From assembly GCF_049243985.1 (NCBI RefSeq), contig NC_135373.1, positions 8,105,501 to 8,169,500 on the forward strand: DNA of 64,000 nt, in the 5' to 3' direction. The first letter of the stretch is position 1, and every line of letters starts with the position of its first letter. This document shows, one piece after another, positions 41,401 through 54,683 of this stretch. The stretch comes from Paroedura picta (taxonomy: Eukaryota > Chordata > Lepidosauria > Squamata > Gekkonidae). Position numbers and translations under genes: made by a program. The notes under the pieces are model-generated. The model was not told where the DNA came from, ran no database searches, and was given only the letters and a program-made list of their open reading frames with translations.

Positions 41401-44400
41401 TCCTCCGCCAGGCATTTGGTTGAGGTCGAGCCAAACCACCACTTCCCATCTCTCTCCACTCCCCCCGAGCCTCCCTCCTACAGCCATCACTGCAGATTCA
41501 CCCATCACACTGGGCCATCAGTACAGGTTGACTTGTTCTCCCCAGTGTTCTATTGTCCCATAACATTTTCCACTGTTATTGTATTGTTAGAAACTGAGTC
41601 ACTTGTATCGCTCCTGTTTGATGTAAACCGCCCTGAGCCTTCGGGGACAGCGGTATATAAATATAATAAATCCAGATCTGTACTTAGGGCAGGCTTTCTC
41701 AACTATTTTACCTTTGAGAAACCCCTGAAACATTCTTCAGGCTTTGAGAAACTCCAGAAGTGGTATGATGGTGCAGAATAGGGTTGGGAGAAGCATAGCT
41801 GTGGACAGGCCCCATCCCTTTTCCAGGCCCAACATTTGCCATTTTGGGAGAGAGGGCCAGGTCGACATGATCACATATGGTTCTGTCACCAAATAATTCA
41901 GGGGTAGTCAAACTGCGGCCCTCCAGATGTCCATGGACTACAATTCCCAGAAGCCCCCTGCCAGCAAACGCTGGCAGGGGGCTTCTGGGAATTGTAGTCC
42001 ATGGACATCTGGAGGGCCGCAGTTTGACTACCCCTGAAATAATTGTTTAACAATTTTTTAAAAAAAATCTGAACAATTAATTCACTTCCACCCACTCAAG
42101 AAACTCTTCCAGGGCTGTCAAAATACAAGAAGGGCTGACTTGGGGAATAAATTTGTGTGTGTGTGTGGGGGGGGGGGTAGTAATTATAAGTCTTAAGCTG
42201 GATGGTTCCACCTAGGCTGCTCTCCTTAGATCTCCTTAGATCTTTTCTTGATTTGCGATTATGGATCTCTGTGTTTATGTCTGTGGTTTTAAGGGGAGTA
42301 GTATTGGGGATTTTATTCAGACTATTGTAACCCGCCACGAGCCACTTGGGAGTGGCGGGTAATAAATTGAAATAAATAAATAAATGATAATAAGCAAGGT
42401 TGGCCTTGTTCAGGGCTTGGATGAGAGACCACCCAGGAAGTCCAGGGTCACCACGCCAAGGGGGGGGGATGGCAGGCCCCCTCAGAACATCTCTTGCCTT
42501 AGAAACCCCTTGAGAGGTCGCCATAAATCAGCTACAAGTTCATCACTGGGATTGCATCACTGAGCTTCCCCGACAGGTCCTTAGGCCAGGCATGCACTCA
42601 GCCTTGACTACCTCCCAGGGTTGTTGTGAGGATGGGATGAGAGAAGAGAGAATGTGCCCAGTAGATTCAGGGGTGGGGAATTTCTGGTCGTTCTCCCGTG
42701 TGTCACTCTATTTCTGTTCTCCTGATGCAGTGAAACTCAAGCCGTGGAACTCAGGGTACAAACTGAAGCAGCTTTGCTTCTTGGTTTCCTTTTCTCCTCT
42801 TTGCTTTTTCCTACCCCCATTTGCATGAATGAAAACTATTCCTTATGGGGAAAGAGTTAAGGAGCCAAGGCTTGGGGGAAACTCTCCAACCTGACTTTAT
42901 GTACCCTATCTCACATGGAGAGGGGATACCTTTGGGGGGGGGTCCTCGTGGACTGTAAGTTAAATATGAGCAGACATTGTGATGCAGCGATAAAGAAGGC
43001 AGATGCAGTCTTGGGCTGTATCAACAGAGGCATCACATCAAAACCGCAAGATGTCATAGTCCTGCTGTCTACCGCATTGGTCAGGCCCCACCTGGAATCC
43101 TGTGTGCAGTTCTGGAGGCCTCACTTCACAAAGGATGTGGACAGAATTGAGAAGGGTGCGGAGGAGAGTGACGAGGATGATCCGGGGCAAGGAGACCAAG
43201 CCCTAGGAGGAAAGGCTGAGGGACCTGGGAATGTTCAGCCTGGAGAAGAGGAGGTTGAGAGGGGACAGGATTGCTCTCTTTAAGTATTTGAAAGGTCGTC
43301 ACTTGGAGGAGGGCAGAGGAAGGTTCCTATTGGCAGCAGAGGATAGGACAGTAATGGCTTTAAACTAAGTGTAGAATGGTGCCTGCTACGTAGGAGGAAA
43401 ATATTTTCATAATCCGAGTCGCTGAGCAGTGGCATCGGCTGCTTAAGGAGGTGGGGAGCTCCCCCTCACTGGCAGTCTTCAGGCAGCGGCTGGACAGCAG
43501 GGCTCCTGTGTTTGCCCTAGATTCAGCACAGTGGCCTTTTGGCCACTTCTGACTTCATCCAGAAGTTCGAAATATTTTCAGGGGCGCTTTGGGGAAGCCC
43601 CCATACTCCTTAAGCCAGGGGTAGTCAAACTGCGGCCCTCCAGGTGTCCATGGACTACAATTCCCATGAGCCCCTGCCAGCATTTGCTGGCAGGGGCTCA
43701 TGGGAATTGTAGTCCATGGACACCTGGAGGGCCGCAGTTTGACTACCCCTGCCTTAAGCAGACCCCACTTCTAGGATGTGGAGTTTCCTGTCTGTGCATT
43801 CATACAAGTCAGTGGGGTCATTTGGGGTCAAGGCAGAAATGTGATCTGCGTGATGGAAGTACTCAGGCACCGAAGCTTGCTTAAAGCATGTACTTCTATG
43901 CTGGTTCCGGAGAATCACACACATGTAACGCAGGGAGATTTAGGGTCTGATGCAGTTCATGTAGCCGTGTTTGCTTTATTTACTTTATTTCTATTTATTT
44001 ATCTCTCACCATCCATCCCAATGGGGACCCAATGAGACACCCGGTAATTTCAGCTTCGGATAAGATACGGGACTCGGAAGACATCGCTATAATTTCAAAG
44101 TCTTTGGCTGGGCCAGAGGAAACCCTGGTGCTAGCCTCGGCCAGAGGGTCTCCGACTGTCTCAGGGTGGAGTGGCACGCTGGGTGATGGGTTCGAAACAG
44201 GCTTGAAGGAGTTAAGCTGTGTGAGTGGTGTCCATCTGTCTGTGGGAGCCGTGAAAGAGCATTGATCCTTCGCCACAAAGCCAGGGCATCATCAATAGGA
44301 CAGCAGATTTTACGAGGCCAAGCCACAGCTGAGGGGCAGGGGAGAGATCCTAGAAATATTTCTCCTGTCCCTGCCTGGCCAAAGGAAAAACTGGATCTGG

Positions 44401-47400
44401 CGTCGCAGGGGAGGAGGGCGCTCCCAGGAAAGTCTTCCAGTTGTTCCGGTAACCGTCTAAGAAAAGATGGCATAGCTTTTTTTGGGGTTGCGGGGCAAAA
44501 GCTGTTGGAGATCGATACAGAGCTGGAGGAAGTCAAAAATTGGGGCATGGAACGGCAAAACCAGCTCCTATCCGAGAGATTCCTAAGATTGCTTTGATTT
44601 TAAGGGCCTGGCCGTTTAGGAGCTCTGCTGGCCGGCATCCTCTCCTCTCCATCAGGCATTTTGGCCTGTCTGCCGTTTGGCGGCCTGGCAGCCTTTCTGC
44701 CGTGGTCGTGTCAAGATAGATACAGAGCCTTATCTTTCCCTGCCAGTGTGAAGGATTAAGGCTGTTTAATGCGTTCCCTCGCCTCTCTGTAGGCGGATGC
44801 GTGCCCGCCTCCATCCTGTCTCTATGAAAGCAAAGGATATTAATTTTACCCGCCATGCAGACATCAGCAACAAGATCTCCGGCTTCCAGGAGCGCTACGG
44901 CGGAGTAGTGAGAGCCGCGTAGCGGAGCTTTAGAACCCCTCCTCTGATGCAAGCACACGGCTGTGCTAATCTGGGGTGCTGCATGGTGAGAGATCGTATG
45001 GAGTGATACGAATTCCGCACCAATTTGGCAACCTGCAGATAAAACAGCAGTGGACGGTAGAGATTCTCTGTGTTTTGACCAATTCTGCATTGATTTAAGT
45101 TTTGCTCTGTCTCTCTGTCTTTCTCTCTCTCTGTCTCTGTCTCTCTCTGGAAATATTCTGTTTTTGCTAATCACGATAGGGTGCATAGCTCATCCCATGG
45201 ATCTCTGAAAACCTAACAACTACTCCCTTTGCTTCTGAAACAGCAGGAGTTGTAACCCAATAGCTTTCAGATATCTCTCAGCCTCAGTGAGGACTAGAAA
45301 CTTGCTTCTTTTAAAGAAAGGGAGAATTCGGTTTCCTCGATAACCTGAGAGTCCTCTCATCTGTTGAGGTTTTGTCCCGCCCTTTCCCAGCATGGCATAT
45401 GCTCTCCTCCATTTATCCTTGCGCTACTCCTGCAGAGTAGGCCGGGCTGAAAGAAAGCATGACCACCGTGGCGGCTCTCAGTGAGCTGTGTGGCCTGGAG
45501 CCATCGGGACAAGGGGTCTACGTTCCGGTATTTATGGATCGCAGCAGTGACCCCAGTTCTCTGCTGACTTTTGGCTCAGAATGGCCCAGGCTAACTTGAT
45601 CTGGTCAGATATCAGAAACTTAGAAGAGCCGGCCCTGGTGTGTATGGATGAGAGCCAGTCGAGGAATTCCAAGGTTGCTGAGCAGAGGAAAGCCCCGTTT
45701 GCCTTGAAAAACTCACAGGGTCATCAGAAGTCAGTTGTGACTTGATGGCACTTTAAACAAGCACACATTTTGAGCACCGTTTGGGCATGGAAATCCCCAA
45801 ACGCACGTCTCTAATTTGAACATATGTGTTCTCAATCCTCCTTTGGCACTAGCCGCTCCATAACACCAGCTCCATATTTTTCTGGAGTTTTTGTTTGTTT
45901 TATTTGTTGTCTTATGTCAGTGATTCTCAACCTTCCTAATGCCATGACCCTTTAATACAGTTCCTCATGTTGTGGTGACCCCCCAACCATAAAATGATGC
46001 AAGGGTTCTTTCACAGAAATTAAACCGAAACTGACCAATGGTGTGAAGGTCCATTGTTCATGATTGTAGATAAATTGCTTTTTCTCCAGGATTTCTCAGT
46101 TCAGTTCTGCCTCTTGTTCCACCATGCCGATCTTGCTCTTTTCCACTGCTCTGGACAGGCGAACCGCAAGGCTGTTGTGTAGATGGCGCCCCTCCGGGCA
46201 AGCTGCTTGCCCTGCCGAGACCCCTGTGAAAGGGCCGTTCGACCCCAAAGGGGTCCCAACCTCCAGGTTGAAAACCACTGTCTTATACCCTGTTTGTAGT
46301 GTTGGTGCACAGGGCAGCTTCCGAGTGAACAGTTCAGGATAGATCTTGCAAGCAAAAGGTGCATGCAAACATGCTTGCTGTCTCATGTACTCAAGAGACC
46401 TCAGGCCTGTCGAGCATACATTTGTCTTCCCCCCAGCCTGACTTACACCACAGGCTTTCTGGGTGACCCTGGACCCCTCCCTTTCTTACAGCCTGCTCCT
46501 ACCTTAAAGGGGTGTTGAGAAGGTAAAGATTCTGTGTGTGAGCAGCCCTGATGCTCTCCTTAGTCTAGCAGCAAGAAGGAAAGGTGTCAGCGTGTCATAT
46601 GTTTGGGGCATGCCTGAATGCCAGAGTGGATAAGGATTCTGGGGTTTTTGGAGGGGGCATCATCTGGTCATGGAAATGGGGTCACTGTGTGTAGGTCAGC
46701 AGTTGTGAATTTCCTGCATTCTGCAGAGGTTAGACTAGATGACCCTGGAGGGACCTTCGAAGACTATGATTCTAATGGGAGCAGCAAAGAGAAGAGGTGT
46801 GTTGGTGGATATTCTGTAGCCACACCGTGTAAGGCCAGATAACATCCTTATGGGCATGAATTAGTATGCTAAGAATGGCAGCATTTATTCTGTTTGTTTA
46901 TTTATTTATTTAATTATTTATTTATTTGTGGCTTTAATTCTGTCATATCTCAGCACACACCAGGCAGAATCACAGCGTGAATCAAATCACATAATAAAAA
47001 TTATAGGATACAAAAAACCCAGAAATCTGATTAGTTTAAAATTAATGCTTAAAACATCATACAATTAATTACTGGTCTTGCCCATAGAGACTTGTCTTTT
47101 GTTTGGGATGGGGAGAGCGGCAGCGAAATCCCTCTCTACGGGGCATAATTTGGTGGGTGCAGACAGAAATCGGCAAATTTAGATGTCAAACGGCAGGCTT
47201 CCACCATAGGCCTGGCGGAACAACTCTGTTTTTTCAAGCCCTGCGGAACTGTCTTAAGGCAGCCTAAAGACCATTCTGACCATGGAAGAATCTCTGAAAT
47301 ATTTGTCAGGCTTTGAAGAACCCCCTGGAAGTGGTGATCTTGGCAATGGAAGTAAGATGCAGGAGCCAGCCAATCGATTGATCGATCATTGACCACTTCC

Positions 47401-50400
47401 ATTGTGGAGAGAGGGGCTAGGTCTGTAGGCCAACAGGGGAAATGGGCTCCAGTGACATCTAGCGATGCCAATGGCCATTAGGACTTTAGGGAAGGGCCCT
47501 GCAAGCCCTGGGACCTCTCATTCAGGGCTCTGATCTCATGCAAAAAGAGTAGCCTCTCTTCTAGATGGGCGGAATTCTGAAGTGCGCAGAATTATGAAGT
47601 TTGCAGGCAAGCCCTCCCTCTCCTCCTGTGGTTTGCAGAGTTCAGCTTCTCTCGGCCCAGGAGCTGTTTGGGCTGACGTGGGGTTTGCGCGTCTCAGCCG
47701 ACGATATAATTGTGGTTTTTCAGGATGTATTCTGGGGAAACTGTTCTTAGAAATGTTAACAAAGAAGGAGAAGATATAGGACAGTGAGCGACCCTCCAGG
47801 GAAGGCAGGCTGGCCTGCTACTACAGATCTTTCCTGGCCACAGGGGAGCATTGAGAATGCAGTGTGGCAATGAGTTGAGGCTCTAGATCGGTGCACAAGA
47901 AGAGGGTTCTTTGCAAGTACAAAGTTTGTGAGCTGCTGCCGGAGACTGTGGGGTCTTGTAACGTAGAGCAAAGCAGCCGTCTGATGCAGCGGTCTGCATA
48001 CTCATTGTGGCCAGATCCTCTGTGCATGTAACGGGTGGGTGGGTGGAAAGCGTGTCTCTTTTCTGCCCCTTGATAGATCTCTCTTCTGTGCTCCCATAAG
48101 CAGGGGGAAAGAGTGGGAAGCAAACCTTGAACTCCTTTCTCCAGGAAACTCTGAAGAAGAGTCCATGTTTCGTAGGACAGCAAGGATTTGAACCCAGGAC
48201 TCGTAATCTGACTACTACGTCACACTGGTTGTTCCTATGGCGGAAGCTCCGATAAAGGTTGCAGTGAATCCCCAGAGTTCTCCTTCCCATTCAGTGATTC
48301 CATAGTTATCTCGGCCTGGAATGCCACAGTCAGGGTCACGGAGAGAATTGGGGGGGGGGGAACCCCCATACAAACCTTAATGTGTTCCATGGAGTTCTAT
48401 GACCCTTGAGCAGGGATGGTCAAACCGTGCCTCTCTAGATGTCCATGGACTACAATTCCCATGAGTCCCTGCCAACATATGGAATTGTAGTCCCCTGCCC
48501 TCAAGCATTTGTTCCACACAAGCAGCAGGCACACACACAAGTAGGCATGGGGGAAGCACTTGACACCCTTGCCTGGCTCTATGATTTGCCATGCCGGATC
48601 ATCACTCATGCTTGTGGACATCGGTTCCGAGATTGTGCAGTTCCTCTGTCCCCAAATGCCTGGCCTTTAGAAAGGGAGTTGGTTGTGTTGTTGTTATTGT
48701 TGATATTTATTTTCCGCCCTAGCCCATGTGACTCAGGGCAGAGTCCATCCATGAGATCGCAGTAAAATCACATCGAGGTAAAATGCAGCGGGAAAATAGG
48801 AACTATTAGATGATCGAATGCATTAAAACCTCAAACAAATTCAGTTGCCTATCTGGTAGTTCTTGTCCTACTAAGAAAGAGAGAGACAGGAGCTGGGAGG
48901 ATCTTTTCAGCCCTAGGTGGTGTGTAAATAAGGCTTCGGTGGAGAGGTGAGCATCATTCAGATGTTACTGTGGGCTTCAGCCATAGGCCTGGTGGAGCTG
49001 TTGTGTTCGGCAAGCCCCATGGAGCCATTCTGCCAGGCAAAATTAGGCAAAATTGCCTGACAGTCCCTCTAAGTTGGAGGTCCTGTGGCCAGCTAGAAGG
49101 GGGCAGGACCAGGAAGTACACCTCCCCTCCCTGGGCGGGATGCAGCTGGAGGAACGTGGGGGTGATATTCAACGCCTTCCTATCTATGGATCACCAGAGT
49201 AGCCCAGGTGGCATTTTTCCATCTGTGCCAAGCCAGGATACTAGCACCCTACCTGTCTCTGGAACACCTGGTCACAGTGATCCATGCAACCTTCAGTTCC
49301 AGACTTCTGTAACTCGCTCTATGTGGGCCTTCCCTTGTCCTTGACCCGGAAATTACAGTTGGTGCCAGGTCATCTTGCAGGGCCCGTATCCAGCTTGCGC
49401 TGAGGCAGCTGTGTTGGTTGCATTCTGGAGCAAGTTCAAGGTTTTGGTATTAAGCTTTTAAGGCCATCTGTCTGGGTCCTGCATATTAGAGGAACAGCCT
49501 GTCTCCTTATGCCCCCCACAAGGCTCTTCCCTCTGTGAATTTGAATCTGTTGATGGTTCTCAGGCCACGGGAGGTGTGCCTGGCCTCAACCTGGTCCAGG
49601 GCTTTTTGGATCCTGGACCCGACCTGGTGGAATGAGCTCCCAGTAGAGCTGAGGGCCATGATGGAGCTATCACAGTTCTGAAGAGCTTGCAAGATGGAGC
49701 TCTTCCACCAGGTATTTGGTTGAGGTCAGGTTGTGGAAAATCTGGGGTGTCTCCTCAAGATGCCCTGAACATGTAGGGCAGGAAGCCCCCCACCCCCATC
49801 CCTACCCCAAGGCTGATCAGCAATGGATGCAGAGGAAGGACCATCAGCCTGTGCTGGACCAGTAAGGGAGGAGGGAGTAAAATGGGATAATGCTGCTTGG
49901 GAATGCTGTAATTTTATCAGTGTTTTTACCGTAAACCGCCACGAGTCAGCTTGGTCCAAAAGTGGTAGTCAATAAATTTAAAAATAAATAACTTTAAAGC
50001 ATAGGAAGGGGCTCAACCAACACAGATTCTTTCTCAGGTTTTTAAGTGACTTGTCTCTTTCCCCTCCCCACCCCATTTCTTGTTTGTCTGTTTACAGCCA
50101 CGAAAAACCTCAAGAAGGAGAGGAGGGAGTCGAGCTGCAAGAAGGTGAGGAGGGGTCCAGGGCTGGCCCAGAACCCACCCAATAATATAAGACATGCGAA
50201 ATGTCTGTATTATGGGAAAAAGGTGAGCGTTTAGTCTTCTTCCGACAGGACCCCTCTGGGCCTACATCTGCCCGGACCGCAGCGGGCATCACAATCCCCA
50301 CACGCCCCTTCCAGAGTGGCGGTCCCATCCCATGCAAAATACTGTTCATCTTGTAGAGAGCCAGTGTGGTGGCGTAGTTAAAGAGCTATGGATTCTAATT

Positions 50401-53400
50401 CAGACAACCGAGTTTGGTTTCCACTTCTCCACATGCAGCCAGCTGGGTGACCTTGGGCTCACCACAGCACTGATAAAACTCTTCTGACCGAGCAGTAATA
50501 TCAGGGTTCTCTCAGCCTCACCCACCTCACAGGGTGTCTGTTGTGGGGAGAAGAAAGGGAAGGTGAATGTAAGCCCCTCTGAGACTCCTTCGGGTAGAGA
50601 AAAGCGGCATATAAGAACCAACTCTTCTTCTTCAGTAATATCAGGGCTCTCTCAGCCTCACCTCCCTCACAGGGTGTCTGTTTTGGGGAGAGGAAAGGGA
50701 AGGCGAATGTAAGCAGCTTTGAGACTCCTTCGGGCAGAGAAAAGCGGCATATAAGAACCGACTCTTCTTCCTCTTCTTCAAGAGTAGGGTTGTCTCCCCG
50801 GGGATGGGGAATTCCTTGACATTTGGGAAGTGATTCCCTGGGAGGGGAGGGACCTTGTGTCATAGAATCTACCTTCCAAAGCAGCCATTTCATCTTCTTT
50901 GAGGATCAGGTGTGATTCCGGGAGATCTTCAGCCCCAATCCCCCGTCGGAGGTGCTATAGAAAGTTGGCCCCACGGTCAAAAAGAAATTAAGAAACAATC
51001 CGGTGTAAGGCAAAAGCTCAATATTTGTTTCTCAAAGTACTAGCAGAAAGCTTCTTTACTGAGTAGCTGCATATCAAGTAGTTTCATCAAAATAGAACAG
51101 GGGTTCATCACAAAGTACTTGAAAACAAAACTTCACCGTAATGATGACAATTGCTTAACAAAGGAAACTTCACAGAGTGCGTAAAAAATGTGCGTGGTAC
51201 TTGATAAGACAAAGATGAGACAATTGGGGGGGAAATAAACACTGAAATAGCGAACGGATACTCTTATTTTCAATTCTTTCATCAGAAGTGCATTATTGAC
51301 TTGCCACGCCAAAGAGCTGAATTTTCCTTTCTCTCAATAAGACATCTTTCTATTTTAAGAAAGCACTTAAGAAAATATATATATTCAGTCAGTAAGTAAA
51401 GAAGCTTGCTGCTAATACTTGGAGATTTTTTTCTTCTTTTTCTTTTTGCCTTACACGGGATTGTTTCTTAATTTCCAACCTGGAGGTTGGCAATCGAGGC
51501 AGGAACAACTTTTGGCAAGTGTATCCTCACTAGCAAAATAGCCTCTTGTCATTTAAAATACAACAAGCGCTAGCCTTGTCTCCCCCTGCCCTGGGCAGGC
51601 CTGCAGAGACCAGGAGAAGCCACGTCGGTCCTTCTTGGGGCGGTGGGGAGCACTGCTGGGGACTTGCCTCCTGCCTTCCCCCCCCCTCCCACCCCGGGTA
51701 GGCCTGCCAAAGCCTGAAGAGGCCACGGTGGACCTTCTCGGGGCAGGGGGGAGCACTGCCTACCCGGGGCAGGGGGGAGCACTGCCTACTCTCCCCCCCC
51801 CCCGCAGGCCCATCAAAGGTCCCAGGGGAGATTGCTGGCAAGGGTTGTGGCCTTCCCCACCCTACCCACCCCCCATGCTCCAACAAGGCCAAGTTTTGGC
51901 TCCCTTCCCTCACAAACCCTGGTACCGGCTGCAGTTCTAGTCCCACCCCCGTCCTTCCACTTCGCACTTGCTGGCTGCCTTATCCCTCTCAGGCAGTCAA
52001 GTGAAGCGGGCTGACAGTGGACGCGGATGTGGCCAGGGGTGGGACAGCTTATCTGATTGGCCGTTCGTTGGATGGGCGGTCAATCGGGTGGCACAGCCTA
52101 CCTGATTGGTCGTTCGTTGGACGGACAGCCAATCAAGTAGGCAATGAGTCCCAACTCCTCCCACCATTTCTGTCCGGCTTTATTTATGATACAGATAGGT
52201 ATACTGGAAGAGGTAAGTTTAGGGCCAGATGAATTGAGGAAGTGATAGTAGTGCATTGTGGGAGACATAGGCTAGCTGGGGGAACGACACCGGCTTCCTG
52301 GTCCTCTGTAGGGATGCCATGGTCTCCCACAACTTTGCATCACATGCAACGTGAATTTGTCATGAGTTCGAGATTGTGCAATCCGTCCCCCTTAAATCCC
52401 AAAAGGACCACTCATGTGCAGAGGCCAATAATGGCAGGCTTCATGGAGCTCGGTTCTAGCCCACCCTCATTCCCCTGTTCTGACCCTCACCCCCTCCCCC
52501 ACTCCCATAAGCCAGGCCATCTCTTGGACCCAGCAGAGTTCCAGATGTCGCTCCCACCCCCACCTCTGATGCCCGTTATAGGTAATCGGATGTCCCTGCT
52601 TTTCCCAGGAGACGGCACGAACGCGGATGAGCAGACTGCAGTGGCTATCGCCAGCGTCCAGCAAGCGGCCTTCACAGACCATAATATCCAATACCAGTTC
52701 CGCACAGAGAACAATGGAGGACAGGTAACTTTGAGGAAGGATTGGGCCTGCCATTGCGGCTTGAGGCGGATGAGAGAGGAAAGGGCCTGGGGTATACAAT
52801 GGTGCCCTCTGGCCAGCTCCCCTCTGAGTGAACCCTGGCATAGAGCAAGGGTCCCCAGCCTTTGTGTTCCTGCAGCCATTTTTGGAATTCTGACACCGCT
52901 TGGTGAGGGCAGCCACAAAATGGCCGCCTCTTCAGACAGAGCCAAATGGCTTCCCCACACTATGAAGAAGCTTGTGTCACGGTGGCCGATGCTGCCAAAG
53001 CAGCGTTCTTAAAAAACTGCACAGTCATTCAGACCTCCAGAGGCCAATCGGGAGCCTCGCTGGGCAAATGCCACCCTTGTTTTCTTGGCGGGTGCCAGGG
53101 AAGGTCCCAAAGTGCCCATGGGCTGTGCGTTGAGGCTTAGGGGCTTGTTTGTGGACTGCACTCTTTTGCAATTTGACCAGCGGCGCTGTCATGTGATGGC
53201 ACACGTGTCCCCCAAAAACTCCCTGCATGTAGAAAGGTTGTGGGCCAGCCGCTTCCAGGTCTCTCTGTGGAATTGGTGGTCTTCAGCAGCAGTCTTTATA
53301 AATATGAATACCAGTCACTTTTTAATTCTCTTCCAAAAAGGCACTGATTGGCGGACTAGTGGGTTTTTGTTTCCAAGCGTGTGTGGTTTTGTGTGGTGTT

Positions 53401-54595
53401 TTTAAGCGCATGTGTGGATTTTTTTGGTAAGGTTTCCAATCAGGGTTGTGTCTTTTAGAGCGCGTGTTTTCCTTGAACATCAGCAATTTCATTTTCATGT
53501 TTTCTATTAGCACCCCCCCCTCCTGTTCCTTCCAGACAGGCATTACCAACCAAGAAAAACATCTCTCCCCCCCCCCCCCCCCCGGCCAAGAGTGACTCTT
53601 CTGTGCCTCTTCTCCCCCCAGGTAACATACAGAGTAGTCCAGGTGACGGACAGTCAGCTGGACGGACAGACGGACGCAACGGGGGCCGTCAGCGTGGTCT
53701 CGACCGCGGCGTTCACCAGCGGCCAACAGGCTGTTGCCCAGGTAAGGGGGTGGCTTCTTGGCCCCGGAATTTGGTGCCACTTCCTCTGTGGATTCTTCAG
53801 CTGTACTGAGAAAGCCCATCCCTTGGTAGAGAGGGCCCAAGATCACCTTGAGAGCTTTGTGACAATGTGGGGATTTGGAGTTCTCACTGCTCCATCATTT
53901 CGGCTGTCACACCGCTGAGGTTTCTATTCCGCTACCTGCAGAGTGTTTTATTTTTAGCTTTCAGGTTGTGAATTGGTGGTGTCCCTTGGAGAACTACGCC
54001 ACCAGGATGTGGTTACTGGCTTCTGCTTATGCAGTGCTCTCATGCCCTCTCCTCTCTCTCCCCCACCCCACCGTGAGGTCATTTGAACCTTGTCCTGGAA
54101 AAACTTGCACAAGTTTTGAAATCCCTGGAAAGAGAATGGCGGTAGAACGCAAAGTTTGCCTTCAGCCAGCGTTGAATTCAGATTTTGAGGTCTCCAGTTA
54201 GTCTCTCCATTTCTGGTGGAAGCCTTTCTCTTCATGTGACCCCAAAGAGCCAATGAGAGGACTGAATTAGAGGATCCTTGGATATCATGTGGCTTCTGGA
54301 GCTTCTTTTGTTGTTACGCCTGCTTTTTTCTGTGCAGCCAGAAGGACCAGCTGCCTCATTTCCAGCTGGCAAAGGTTCCCTGAAGTGCAAACTCTGTAGC
54401 CCTGGATTCCTGGCTGTGCACACTCACTCTATTGGCTTGTGGTTTGCTCCAGCGTGAACTGGCGGATTCTATTCAGGCCTGTGCCAAAATAGTCACAACT
54501 GGCTCTTTGTAAAGAGTGCCCTGTCGACAAAGATGTCTCCTGGCAGACACAGCCAGAGTAGAGACAGAGCCATCTCAAATGGTAAAATAAGGATG

Positions 54596-54683
<88 letters not shown>

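Larger units (their letters stand above)
38401..50097 (+). other. USF2 intron 1
   Basis: This 11.7-kb intron starts with the rest of the CpG island. It holds the repeats listed separately (L2 at 40588 and 49035, CR1 at 42905, MITEs at 41899 and 43616, SPIN-like at 45918). The span 44040-45185 is low-copy with no named repeat and no supported exon. Confidence 0.85.

Noticed and set aside
40592-41563. A 323-codon frame that could be taken for a host gene
   Set aside because: It is the reverse-transcriptase C-terminal half of an L2 LINE.
51530-51967. Pro/Gly-rich frames of up to 145 codons
   Set aside because: They come from a GC-rich tandem repeat; no splice signals link them to USF2 exons 2 and 3.
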